Shown here: positions 33,342 to 43,700 of the stretch, one piece after another
How positions within the stretch are numbered: the stretch's first letter is position 1
Layout: each line of letters begins with the position of its first letter
Source of the DNA: Parietaria judaica
Taxonomy: Eukaryota > Streptophyta > Magnoliopsida > Rosales > Urticaceae
Length of the DNA: 64,000 nt
Direction of reading: 5' to 3'
Assembly: GCA_954871525.1 (NCBI GenBank)
Contig: OX940865.1
Coordinates: 4,836,001 to 4,900,000 of the forward strand
Notes under the pieces: generated by a model
What the model was told of the DNA's origin: nothing
What the model saw: the letters and a program-made list of their open reading frames with translations, nothing else
The model's database searches: none
Program-made: the position numbers and the translations under genes

Positions 33342-33367
33342 ATAATAATAATATATAATTACAAATC

Positions 33368-33398
<31 letters not shown>

Positions 33399-33402
33399 TT
33401 AA
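33342..33402. repeat. AAT microsatellite
   Basis: It is a run of AAT triplets interrupted by ATATATAATTACAAATC. The target site of TAT element 1 lies in this repeat, and an AATAATAAT tail is also present on the left side of the element. Confidence 0.85.
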
Positions 33403-34141
33403 TTAGATTCATGAATCCAAACATAATTGCTCGATACGAGTTATTTGATTTTGATTTTGATTTTTTTCATATTCTAAATTTTAAGTGTTAATTACCAGAT
33501 TTGTAGTAGAACCATATCCCGATAATAACTTCGATTTTTTTTTTCTATTACCAATTACGGCACTACCATTTCTGTCGTATTAATTGGATTTAAAAAATCA
33601 TGATACACATTTAATATTGTTAAAATGGTCTGTATAAATTTTAGTTTTCATATTTTTAAATTCTAAAAAATATGGAATTAAGATTTTAGTTCATAAACTA
33701 ATAATGGACCCGACGCCGACAATCGACGATTATAGATTTTTTTTTCAAAATCAAAATTCCGGTTTGATTTTTTTTTAAATGAACACATTTTAGGGTTCCA
33801 TATAAACACGATTCATCACATTATGTGTAAATTTAGTTGTTCGATAATTATGAAATTTTGTGAGTATTTTTCTACTTTCACATTTACATCCAACTTATTA
33901 TATTTCGGCAAGAAGTAATTACTTCATGTTGATACTGACATTTAGCAAAAGGAATACAAAATTTTTGACATATTTTCGGGTTTTTCTTTCCTTTTTGCGC
34001 AATTTTGTAATAATATAAATTTTTTGGTGTAAATATAATTTTTTTAACTCCCTATTTTAAAATTTCAAATGTTGACATATGATTTATTTTATTTTCGCTC
34101 TTTTTACCACGTGACAAAAAAAAAAGTTGACCTATAACTAG
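33403..34141. other. Intergenic AT-rich stretch
   Basis: No gene or repeat that I can support; poly-T and A-rich runs only. Confidence 0.4.
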
Positions 34142-35464
34142 GCCCAACCCGACCCTACCCTAGACATAGACGTGTTAGGCTTGTGCCTAGGGCCTCACAT
34201 TTCGACTCAATTTTGAGGGCCCAAATAATGAGTATATAACTAAATGTTGTTGGGTTTAGATTTATTCTCATCATTTCCGCAAATCCTCAAAACATAGGTT
34301 TAGATATAGAGAAATAATCAAAACTTACTTGTGAGAATATACCCTTAGCCTTTGACCGGATCTTGACGATTCCCGTCGCCTAGCACGCCAAGCACCTCCA
34401 CGCGAATTAGACCACAAGCCGCTCATTTGTACGGCCTCTACTTCGTACACCTCGTCGCTCACGGAACACCTTTCCTTAGGCCGGAAATCACCTCGTAGGA
34501 ATACTAGCTCCTTCTCGGTGATTAGAAGACGGACAAAAGACTCGTCGGCTTATGAGAAAATTACACCCTCTCTTGGTCTAGGGAGGTGGAGATTTTTCTC
34601 TCTCGTGAGGGAGTAGGAAATACCTAATTAGAATGCTTAAAGTTTTACATGACCACTCGTATTTGTTTATAGGTTTAGGGTTATTTCTAATGGGTGTTAT
34701 TAATCATAAAGCCCATTAATCATATTATCTTATGCGGCCTTGATGCCCAATCTCAAATCTTTGAACACTTTTATCACATTAATAATCCCTCCCTGTTTCC
34801 AATTTTTTTTTATTATTATTATTATATGGTTTAGTAGTAAACCAAACTATCTTTTTTCTCCGTGCAAGCGATGGTTTCCTATTTTAGCAGTTTTCCTTTT
34901 TTTGTTCTATAATTACACGGACAAAAAAATTCAATGTTATTATAATTGATATTTAAAAAGTTCTAACATTTTTGAGTTAATAATTATGTCTTTTCTTTGT
35001 ACTTGAATTCATAAACTTATAAAAATATTACAATTATTTTGGTAACACTAAATATTTTTTATATAATCATAAAACATATCATTCCAATCCGGTAAAGTCA
35101 AATTTCATTTTATTTTTTTCTTATAAAAAGAAGAAGAAGAAAATTAATGTAGGGGCTTCAAAAAATATTCCAACCAAAAGCCCCGACAAAATCAGAGTCG
35201 GTCATGCCTGTAAAGCTTTAGAAATTATATAGTAGAGCATGTTTTGACTACTTTACAAAAAGTACAATTTAATCGAAGTTATCAAATTATCAATATGAGT
35301 TTAACGATGTTCTATTATACCATTTTGGGAACTGGAGCTCAGATTTTTAAACATTAAGCGAAAGGTAACACAGTAATAATAAAAAAAACACAAACTATTT
35401 ATATAGAGACAGAATAAAAAAAAATGTGTGAGGCCCCCGCACACTTATATTTGGGCAGGCCCTG
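34142..35464. mobile_element. hAT-like relic interrupted by an LTR fragment
   Basis: The right end, read as its complement, is CAGGGCCTGCCC followed by GGGGGCCTCACACA. The left side has CCCTAGACATAG followed by GTGCCTAGGGCCTCACAT. CAGGGCC...CCCTG termini with a GGGCCTCA block inside are typical of one plant hAT group. Ends are degraded and no 8-bp target duplication was found. The family C LTR sequence sits inside it, so it is the older insertion. No transposase is seen. Confidence 0.4.
34245..34785 (-). mobile_element. LTR fragment or solo LTR, family C, copy 2
   Basis: It is a diverged copy of 21,087-21,668 with the same block order, from TGTTGTTGGG at the left to CACATTAATAATCCCT at the right. 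It lies inside the hAT-like relic. I found no target duplication. Confidence 0.5.
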
Positions 35465-35510
35465 TTTTATGGTTGCATACTACGTGAAAATTATAGCTGT
35501 CAAGTGACAT

Positions 35511-37439
35511 TAGTGTCGGATCCAAGGTTCTGGTCCCGAGATTGACCCGTTGAACACAAGGATGATTTGATGCTGAGTCAACGCGGGTTGACTGATGATC
35601 GTCAAAGCTGGAAGCGATCCCGTCGTCTTGGGCGAATCTCCGGGCTGTCGCTGACGATCCTCGATGAACTTCCTTGGTGGTGGCGAAGTGCGGTTCACGG
35701 GGAAGCTCCTCGTCTGGACGGTGTCCTTGTCTTGGCGATGTCCTCGTCTGGGCGAGCTCCGGTCTTGATGAAGCTCCGAGCTAGTCTTGATGATTCTTCG
35801 TGCTTTTCCTTCCTTGGCGAGCTCTTATGGCGAGGAAAGACCTGCAAAAAATGGTAGAAGGGGCCCGTGCCCCGTCGCTTATGGTTGGGCGAGGCTGCCT
35901 ATGTATCTCAGTTTAAGAGAATCAGGTCCCACGTACTTCGGGGTTAGTGATAAACGGCGGGTGAATGACAATGTGGTTTGACTCGTCGGAAGTGTCGTTA
36001 TTGGCAGTGCGGGGGTGACCCGTGGCCTGATGGCTGGGTATTACCGGCGTGATGTGCTCCTTCGTCGACCTCGTTGGTGCTGGCAAGCTCACTGTCGAAC
36101 TTCCCTCGTGTTGGCGAAGTACAGTGAGAGCCTTGACCTGACGAGGTGTGCTCCTTTGTCGACCTTGTCGGGGTAGGTGGCCTCGTATGACGAGGGGCCT
36201 TATCCCGACGAAGGGAAGCTCCGTCTTTGCCGACCTTATCGGGGTAGGTGGCCTCGTATGACGAGGGGCCATGTCCCGACGAAGGGAAGCTCCGTCTCTA
36301 TCGACCTCACAGGTGGTGGAGTGGTTTCCCACCTAGCAAGGGACGTCTTAGCTGACCCGTCAAACAACCTTTTTCTCAGGCGTAAGACTCCGCTTGTAGA
36401 TCGATCTCAGCTCGTAACTCAAGTCCTTTCCTCCTTAAGAGTAGACGGGTTTTCTAGAGAGAGAAAGCTAGAGATAGAAGCTCAGGAGAAAGCTGTGAGT
36501 GTGTGTGAAAATGAGGGGGGGAAGGCTCCTATTTATAGGAAAACAACTCCTAGAAATTGCACCATGGGGGCTTGCGAATTCCCTGGGAATTGCACCCCTG
36601 GGGGCTTCCTGTTTTCCTGAATATTGCACCTTCAGGGGTCCTGCGAATTTCTCCCTGCAACAGGAGGGTTCTCGGGGCCCCTTGTCTGCAAAAAGGGTCT
36701 CCGATGCTTCTCGATTTGTCTTCGATGTCTTCGGGTTGTCCGCGAGTCCGTAGGTTGTGTTCGGGGAAATCCGGAGGATTTACCGGGGATCTTCGTAGTC
36801 TCAGATCTTCTCGTCGTGTAGGCTAATTGCAAGTTACGCCCTTGCCAAGCTCCGGCGAGGGGATTCGTCGCCTCGTTGCCTTGGCGCCTTGTCGGCTTGT
36901 CGCCTCGTCGCCTCCTCGGCTTGTCGCCTCATCGCCTTTCCGGCCTCGTTGCCTCGTCGCCTTGTCGGCTTGTCGCCTCGTCAGCTTGTCGCCTTGTCGC
37001 CTTGCTGGCCTCGTTGCCTCGTTGCCTCGTCGCCTCGTCGCCTCGTCCCCTCGTCGCCTCGTCGCCTCGTCCCCTCGTCGCCTCGTCGCCTCGTCCCCTC
37101 GTCGCCTCGTCGCCTCGTCCCCTCGTCGCCTCTTCGCCTCGTCCCCTCGTCGCCTCGTCGCCTCGTCCACTCGTCGCCTCGTCCCCTCGTCGCCTCGTCG
37201 CCTCGTCGCCTTGTCGGCTTCGTCGCCTCGTCGCCTTGTAGACTTGTCGGCTCGTCGGCTTGTCGGCTCGTCACCTTTTGGGCCCCGGGCCTCGCCAATG
37301 TCTTAGTTCTTCGGTCCCGGGCTTCTAGCGTTGGTGATGGGCCTTGACTTACCATGACAGGCTTTGACTTTTCTCAGTGGGCTTTGACTTTTGTCAAAAT
37401 GGGCCCAATTTTTATATATTACGAAAAATGCACATAACA
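35511..37439 (-). repeat. 3' LTR of TAT derivative 2 (outer end truncated)
   Basis: It matches 46,285-48,109. The right edge is CACATAACA at 37,439. A minus-strand TATA box TATAAATAG is the complement of 36,529-36,537. The U3 near 37,330-37,400 contains repeated CTTTGACTTTT. An expanded GC-rich tandem block makes this copy longer than its partner. Confidence 0.8.
36840..37275. repeat. CCTCGTCG tandem array in LTR
   Basis: It is a low-complexity array of about 8-bp units (CCTCGTCG, variants CCTTGTCG and CCTCGTCC), including a higher-order 24-bp pattern. All six frames stay open by composition, producing artefactual Arg/Gly/Asp or Ser/Pro/Arg proteins. The other LTR has a shorter version at about 47,660-47,945, so copy number changed after insertion. 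Confidence 0.85.
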
Positions 37440-38225
37440 TTAACCCTCCAGTTTCTTGGGTAATTGTATTGCGCGAGAAACTTTTTCTTTTAAAACTTAA
37501 GGCAACTTATGATATTTGGTGAGGATCCGGGTTATCAGAGATTTTGTTTCCTCTCCCTCCTTCCAAGGAACTGCAAATTTCCTTTAACTGGGTGTTTGTA
37601 AAATATTTTCGTAAATGATTGCACAATAAGCGGGAAAATAATTTTGAGCATATTATATGACATAGGCGATTAAATAAATCATAAGTCACTCTTTTATTAT
37701 TTTATTTGATCTTTGGATTTTTTTGGAGGTTCATAGGCACACTTTGTGAAATAAAGGCCTTTTAAATTAATTTTGAACTCCGCAAATAAATCCAGAAATA
37801 AACAAATAAAATCAAGTGACATAATAAATGAGAGAGTAAATAAATACTTTGAAAATAATAATGGCGCATTAAGTATGAAACTTTTAAGAAGTTCCTTAAT
37901 TATTGCCCAATTTCGTACTCGTAATAAATACCGTAAATAATTAAATAATTCACGAAAAACCGGGAAAATAATTTCAATTTGGTTTTTCATGTCTGAAAAT
38001 TAAACATGAAACTTTATAAAAGTTCCAAAACTCAATTTCCAAGCTTTTATGAATAACCTTTGAAAATAGCCTTTTTCACTTAAAAACGTATAAAAACCCA
38101 TTTTTGATCGTTTTTGACCAATTAAAAATTAAACTTCAGCTTTATGGGCCTAGTTTATGCGATTTTGGGCTTGAATGAATAATAAAATTCGAGCAAAATT
38201 ATAAGGGGGAGTGAAATTAGGGGAA
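37440..38225. other. Spacer between 3' LTR and antisense gene
   Basis: An AT-rich stretch. Minus-strand ACTGGAGGGTTAA next to the LTR is a probable polypurine tract. No coding sequence is supported. A TATA-like CATAAATACC at about 38,235-38,244 lies before the likely start of the antisense protein. Confidence 0.45.
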
Positions 38226-41200
38226 ATGTTACCTCATAAATACCTTTTAGGGTTTAAGGCAATTTTCTCTTTCCTCTTGCTCCTCCAATTCGCGATTTCC
38301 ACTTCTTCGGGAAGCTTGACGGCTGCGTTTCCATTGCTTGTGGAGGAGATGACTTTTTCCGGCGAGCTTGGTGGTGGCAATCTTCATGACGGCATCCAAG
38401 AGCCCGGTACGTTTACTTTTTCACCGGACTTTCCATTCTTGAATCTTGACAATGAAATTCCGGCCACCTTTGATGACGCTCCGGCGATGTTGAATGATTG
38501 CGCATTGATCCTTGAAGATATATTCCGTGTAGGTGATGGTGCGGGAATCGAAATTCCGGCGAGCTTCGTGGAGGAGGCCAAACTCGGCCTTGGCCCGGTT
38601 GGCCTTTCGGTGATTGGCGCAACTTCCGGCGATGGAAGCGGCTGCATGGTGGCATTTGGAACGTCGGGGATGCTCGGCAGGGGCCAGGCGACGTGGTCCG
38701 GGCCACCGGCGGGTGGTTTCGTGGCGCTGGGAGCCTCCGACGGCGAAGCGCGCGCGCGGTTTGGCGCGGGGAGCTCGAGCGGCATGAGGGCGAGCTGCGG
38801 GACCACCGGCGAGGCGGGACCGACCGGAATGGGTTCTTCGGCGGCGTCTGTGGCAGTCGGCGGTGGCGGCATGAGCTCCGGCGCGGTGGAGAGCGACGTC
38901 GTGCGCGGGGCCCGTGCGGACTTCTTCGGCGCGATCGGCGCGTTTCCCGAGGCAGGCATCGGCTTGGTGGCTTCTCCGGTGGTCATTCCGGTGGCGATGG
39001 TGATTTCCGTTGGTGGCGGTGAGGTCATCTTCAACTCCGGCATGGCTGCTCCGGCGGAAGGACCGCCAAAAGTGGTGGTGGAATCCGACTTTGACAAAAA
39101 TTTTGATTTTGAGAGCTTCGAGACTCCGATTGGCGATCCGATTTTTGCATTGGATTCATCGGGACCAAAGCTATCTCATGCCGAGGATACTATCATTCCT
39201 GGAACAAGCATTCCGGTCTCCGGGCTTGGTAATGACCTCTCATTGCTGCTCCTTCTCTTATCGTCGGCTCCGGCGGAGAGTACTCTATCTTCTAAGTCTC
39301 CTGGATGTGTTGTGGACTTTGCAGGTGGCTTGGCGAATGGAGGCGGATCTCCCAGCAAGGTTGGCCCTGAGCCTTCGGTCCTTGATGGTGCCTCCGACGT
39401 AGAGTTTGCTGACGTCGATACGACTGATGTCGTTGAGGAGCAGGGCGCTGGCGGGGACTTTGTCAATGAGGCGCCCGTCGTTGAGGAGGGACCTGCAGGC
39501 GAGGGTCTCGCCATCGTGGGCTTTGCCGCTGGCGAGGGTCCTCCTGTCGGCGAGACGCCCAGACAGCGTCTTATCCGCGTTTCGGCCATCAGTCCTAGGC
39601 TGATTGTGCGTAGCCAAGTCTCCGAGTCTTTGTTGACGTCGTTCCTCACTCTTCATGGGTTGTCGCACCTTGCTGATCTTCGAGTTCCTGCTGCGGGCGA
39701 GCTTCCTTGTGATGGTGTTCCTGGTTTTCTGCCGCTGCACTTAGAGAGTCTTTGTTACGCGATGGGCCTTCCTTTTCGGCCGTTCGTCCGTGATCTTTTG
39801 TTGTCGTTGGGTGTGCCGGCCTTCCAGATTTTGCCGGGGTCTTTTCGTACCTTGGCGACGTGCTTCTCAGCTTGGCGGATTATATCTCGTCGATCTCTGA
39901 CGGTTGAAGAGTTCCGCACCGTCTTTCGCTTCCACTGTCGTTCTTCGGAGGCTGGAGAGTATATGGATTCTTCATCGTACGTTCATCTCGAGTTGCCTTG
40001 ATGCAGATTGGATTCTCTCTGGCATCGTCATTGGGTTTGGGCTCCGACGTTCTTGTTCGATTCGTCTCTGCCTAACTTCAGTTCACAGGTGTTGTGTCCT
40101 CCTTATGAGCATACGTCTGGCTCGGGGGCTTTTGGAAGCCTAATCTCGGGATTGGTGAAGAAGGATTTTCTGCTTCCATATACGGAATTCCGATTGTGGA
40201 TCTCCGCCGGCTTTGTCGCTGACTCGCTTGGAGGTTTTATTGATCTCGACGAGGCAGATGCGTTTGCTCCGGTTCCTCTTCGAGTGATTCCTCCGGCTGA
40301 GGATGATGCGCCTCAAGCTTTTTCGCGGGAAGGCGTTCGTCGTTCTTTGAGGGCGGATGTTCATCGTTCTTCGAGGGCGGATGTTCGTCGTTCTTCCACG
40401 GAAGGCGCTCGACGGTCTTCAAAGGAAGATGTTCGCCGTTCTTCTCCGGTGAAGGCCTCGTCGAAGGAGAAAGTTCATGCTCGTGGGCGGCGTATTACTT
40501 CGGTGGTTGTCCGTCCTCCGGCTGCTCCAACTTCGTCGACTCCTGCAGGTATAATTCCTTTTGCTTGATCTTTAATAGTTGTGCAGTTCTCCATTGCTTT
40601 TCTTGGTGTCATGCAGGTTCGTCTGGCTTCAAGAAGTTCGTTCCTCAGATTCGTCCTCGTGCTTCTTTCATTGCTTCCGGTGCTCGTGTTGCCCCTGGTG
40701 ATAGCGCAGTTTCAGCCTCGAAGTCGTATGGTGAGGGTCTTGATGATCGTTCCTTCCGTCGTATGAAGTGGCGGTTACCTTCAGAGAGGGTGTCTTCGCC
40801 TCGTCGATCGCATTCGCCGTCTCCTGGCAAGGCTGAGGGTTCTTCTCGTCGGGTTTGTCAGCGTTGCGCTGGTCTTGGAGCGTCATCTCCAGTTGTGGCT
40901 TCAGGGGGTGTCTCTCGTGATGACATCCCAGTGCCTATCGTCGGTCCTCCGTCGAGCGGGGCTCCAGAGTCCGGCGGTTCGTCGAGCATTGAGCATGCGG
41001 TGAACCTCAAACGTCTTTGTCTCAGAAGCGTCTCTGAGCTTCGTCCTCGGGTGTTTGCTCCTGTGGTGGGTGCTTCAGACTCTGCTCTTCTTGAGGATGG
41101 CTCCTTCTGTTTGGAAAAGGTACGCACTTTTTGGCATTCCTGCTTACTTTGTCATAATACCTTTCCTTACATTCGCCGTTCGTCTTTCAGGCTTTGCTGC

Positions 41201-41715
41201 TGTCGGCGGAGGTGGCTCGTCGTTTCGAGGCCGCAAACACCCTGTGTACGTCTTTGAAGGGTGTCTTGAAGAAAACCGTTGCTGAGCGTGATGCGCTACA
41301 CGACGAGGTGACTAAGGCGAAGCTTGAGGCCAAGAACTCCCGTGCTGAGGGTGTGCGCGAGGGTCGTCGAGCCGTTGAGCATGAACTTTGTACGGCGAGG
41401 GACCAGATCGCGGCTTTGACAACTTATGTGGCGAGGCGTGACTCTAGGATTGAGCGTCTTCAGCGGGATGTTTCTGATGCTGCTTCCTCCTATGCCAAGT
41501 TGAAGGCGGATGCTGACGCGAGTCTGGCTGAGACTGAAGCAACGTGGCAAGCTGCTTCCGACGAGGTATACTGGTCGGGATTTGCAGTTTGGCAGGCGGC
41601 TCATCTCCAAGAGAATGGTCATCTTGCACTTTTCTTCAGATCCCTTGACGTCCTCGGTGCTCCTGACTCCGTCCGTGACGTAGAGCCTTTTGACTTGGCT
41701 CTTCCTCGAGATTAG
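38226..41715 (+). CDS. Antisense spliced gene of TAT derivative 2, putative gypsy-type domain
   Basis: Three exons join in frame: to 40,548 (CTGCAG|GTATAA), 40,617-41,119 (GAAAAG|GTACGC) and 41,191-41,715. The introns are 68 and 71 bp with TGCAG and TTTCAG acceptors. The frame has about 1,120 codons from ATG 38,226, or about 1,080 from the likelier ATG 38,349, with one internal TGA (39,999-40,001). The N-terminal 400 residues are Gly/Ala/Ser/Val-rich and low-complexity. Around 39,600-40,240 is the same domain as in element 1: PGFLPLHLESLCYAMGLPF, PFVRDLLLSLGVP, DSLWHRHWVWAPTF. Exon 2 is Arg/Ser-rich (RRSHSPSPGK). Exon 3 is a coiled coil (RRFEAANTLCTSLKG; AVEHELCTARDQIAAL). The function is unknown. 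The single stop could be a recent mutation or a true end of a shorter protein. Confidence 0.6.
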
Positions 41716-42450
41716 TTTCTCTTTTTTCTTTGCCAATATGTTTTATAGACATTTTGGGGCTTTGTTTTAGCCGTACTCCTTGCCTTGGCATGTTTGCTTA
41801 GCGTAATTTGCCTTTTCATTTCGTACCTGTTTCATGACATTTATGCATTTTAGTATAATTTGAACTTTGGATTTCGTTCATACATTTGCTTTATCGAATG
41901 TGCGAGTCGTGTTGCGTGGTAGCAGTCTTGTGAGTGCACTCTGCTGCGATTGTAGGGTCGTTACCCTTTTTTGACCTGCAAGTAATACAGTTTTTGTCCG
42001 TAGACAATATTATGCCTTTGCTCGCCGGGTAGCTAATCCGACGAGTTTGGGCTGCCTATTGTTGCCTAGCGAAGGGTTTATCCGGATCGCATTCGCCGGT
42101 GCCTATTGTTTCCTGGCGACGGGTGCCCATTGTTGCCTGGCGAAGGGTTTTTCCGGATCGCATTCGCCGGTGCCTATTGTTTCCTGGCAAAGGGTTTATC
42201 CGGATCGCATTCACCAGTGCCTATTGTTACCTGGCGAAGGTCTTCGACGCGTAGTCGGGGCTTTTTTTTTTAGGGCCGCTATATACCGTAGTACCCCCCG
42301 AGTTTTGGCATAAACTGCCTTGTAGTTTCGGGAAAACTTTCAGAGTATTTTGCAAAAACGAATTTATTCATAAGTTAGGCTGGTCTTTCATAATAGACTT
42401 TGCCTTGCGTATTGCGCTTTATTCAAAAGGATATGGGGCTTTCGCCGCTT
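41716..42450. other. Spacer with 47-bp tandem repeats
   Basis: Between about 42,050 and 42,245 a unit of roughly 47 bp recurs about four times (GCCTATTGTTGCCTGGCGAA, then GGGTTTATCCGGATCGCATT, then CGCCGGT). Nothing resembles integrase here, where it would be expected. Confidence 0.65.
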
Positions 42451-42452
42451 CT

Positions 42453-43020
42453 TCAGAAGTGCGGGTTGACTGGTTGGACCGGTAGCTCGCCTTGGCATAG
42501 AAAATCGACTATCGCGGTCATCCACTTGGGCTCGTCTTCGGTGTTGATGGCGAGAACTTCTTCGTAGGCGGTTGAATCTTCCTCTGTTTCTTTGTCGGTG
42601 GTTTCGCGCCATTTGTCTTCTCTTTTTCCGCTTATTGCTCGAGCTAGCAAGGCTGCCTCGTCGTTGGCTGTTGCAGGGATCCAAGTGATCTCGTACCACG
42701 TCAATGGCTGGAGGCGGTCCATGGCTTCTTGCAGCTGGGTCAGCGTCTTGTCCTCCGGTGTCGGTAGTGCGCCGTTCACCTGGCTTGCGATTCTCTCCGA
42801 GCAGCAGTGTACCTGTAAATTCTTCACATCGAGCCTTTCAGCGAAGTTCAAGCCGGCGAGTAGCGTTCCGCATTTGGCTTCGTCGCTGGAGGCTTTGAAC
42901 TCGAACTTGATGGCGTATTTCGACTTTTCTCCTTGAGGGCTGGTGAAAATGATTCATGCTCCTGCGCTGGTGTCGCCGTTGTTTCCGCTGATGAGCATGT
43001 TCCATAACGGCCCATTGGGG
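42453..43020 (-). pseudogene. Dead archaeal-type RNase H remnant
   Basis: The shape of the second RNase H of TAT elements is recognisable: FSPQGEKSKYAIKFEFKASS, LLAGLNFAERL, LQVHCCSERIASQVNG, YEITWIPATANDEAALLARA. The residues that should be catalytic are gone. The usual EAEYEAL is EAKCGTL, YDS is CCSE, and the VDGSS start is replaced by ISGNNG. The open frame covers 42,851-42,453; the N-terminal part reads on from the frame upstream. Enzyme activity is very unlikely. Confidence 0.62.
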
Positions 43021-43700
43021 GCGATTCTTCTGCTTGGCGGCGCGTCCTTCGTCTTCTTCCTTTCTTCAGTTGTGGGGGTGTTGATGCCGTGGGTTTTCCT
43101 GGCGACTAAGTTAGCATTTGCTTCCCTTTTCTTGGCGACCCCTTGCTGGCGCTCTTCTTCGCTCCTTTGCTTGGCGAGGTTGACCTTCCTCTTGATGAAG
43201 CGTAGGCGGTTGAACACTTTGTCGATGATGCGCCTGTATGTTGCGTAGTCTGGAAAGTCTTCTGGTGCGGTTCCGCTCGTCCTCCTGGAGCGGTCCAAGC
43301 TCTTCTCGAATTGTCGCAGGAGGGCGAGTATTTTTCTCAGCGCGACAATGGTCGTTGGAGTTCTCGCGTCCTCTCCTGGTTCTCCTTGCTTGGTGATGCT
43401 GAGATTGTTGACTCCTTCAATGATGGCGGCGACTGTTGCTGTACTTCGGCGTACTCCTTTCTCGTAACAGGCTCGTGATTCGGCTTGACTTCCTCGCATG
43501 ATTCCTACCCCGCTGGGTGTTGGGAACTTGACGAGTAAGTGATGTGTGGATGTCACGGCCTGGAGTTAGTTGAGCGTGGGCCTCCCGATGATGACGTTGT
43601 ATGACGAAGGCATGTCGACTATGAGATAGCTCATCATTCGAGTTACCTTTGGTCCGTCTTTGGCCCGAAGGTTGTCGGCAGTTCGATGGATCCTTCGGTC
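42954..43700 (-). pseudogene. Protease-to-RT linker of TAT derivative 2
   Basis: The sequence STHHLLVKFPTPSGVGIMRG followed by SQAESRACYEKGVRRST is the segment that sits between protease and RT in TAT elements. After about 200 codons (TTEERKKTKDAPPSRR, basic and charged) it meets the RNase H remnant without any RT, so an internal deletion of RT plus the first RNase H happened about here. The region opens near 43,556; a stop separates it from the protease frame. Confidence 0.62.

Noticed and set aside
36823..37355. Several long frames with RRGDEA or SSPRRLVA repeats
   Set aside because: These are by-products of the CCTCGTCG tandem array; every frame is open there.
38384..39097. 237-codon minus-strand frame, Pro/Ala/Ser-rich
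   Set aside because: It is the mirror of the GC-rich antisense gene. The plus frame is much longer, spliceable and has a recognised domain.
42050..42245. CRISPR-like regular repeats
   Set aside because: The DNA is from a plant. The units are contiguous with no unique spacers, so this is a simple tandem repeat in a retroelement.
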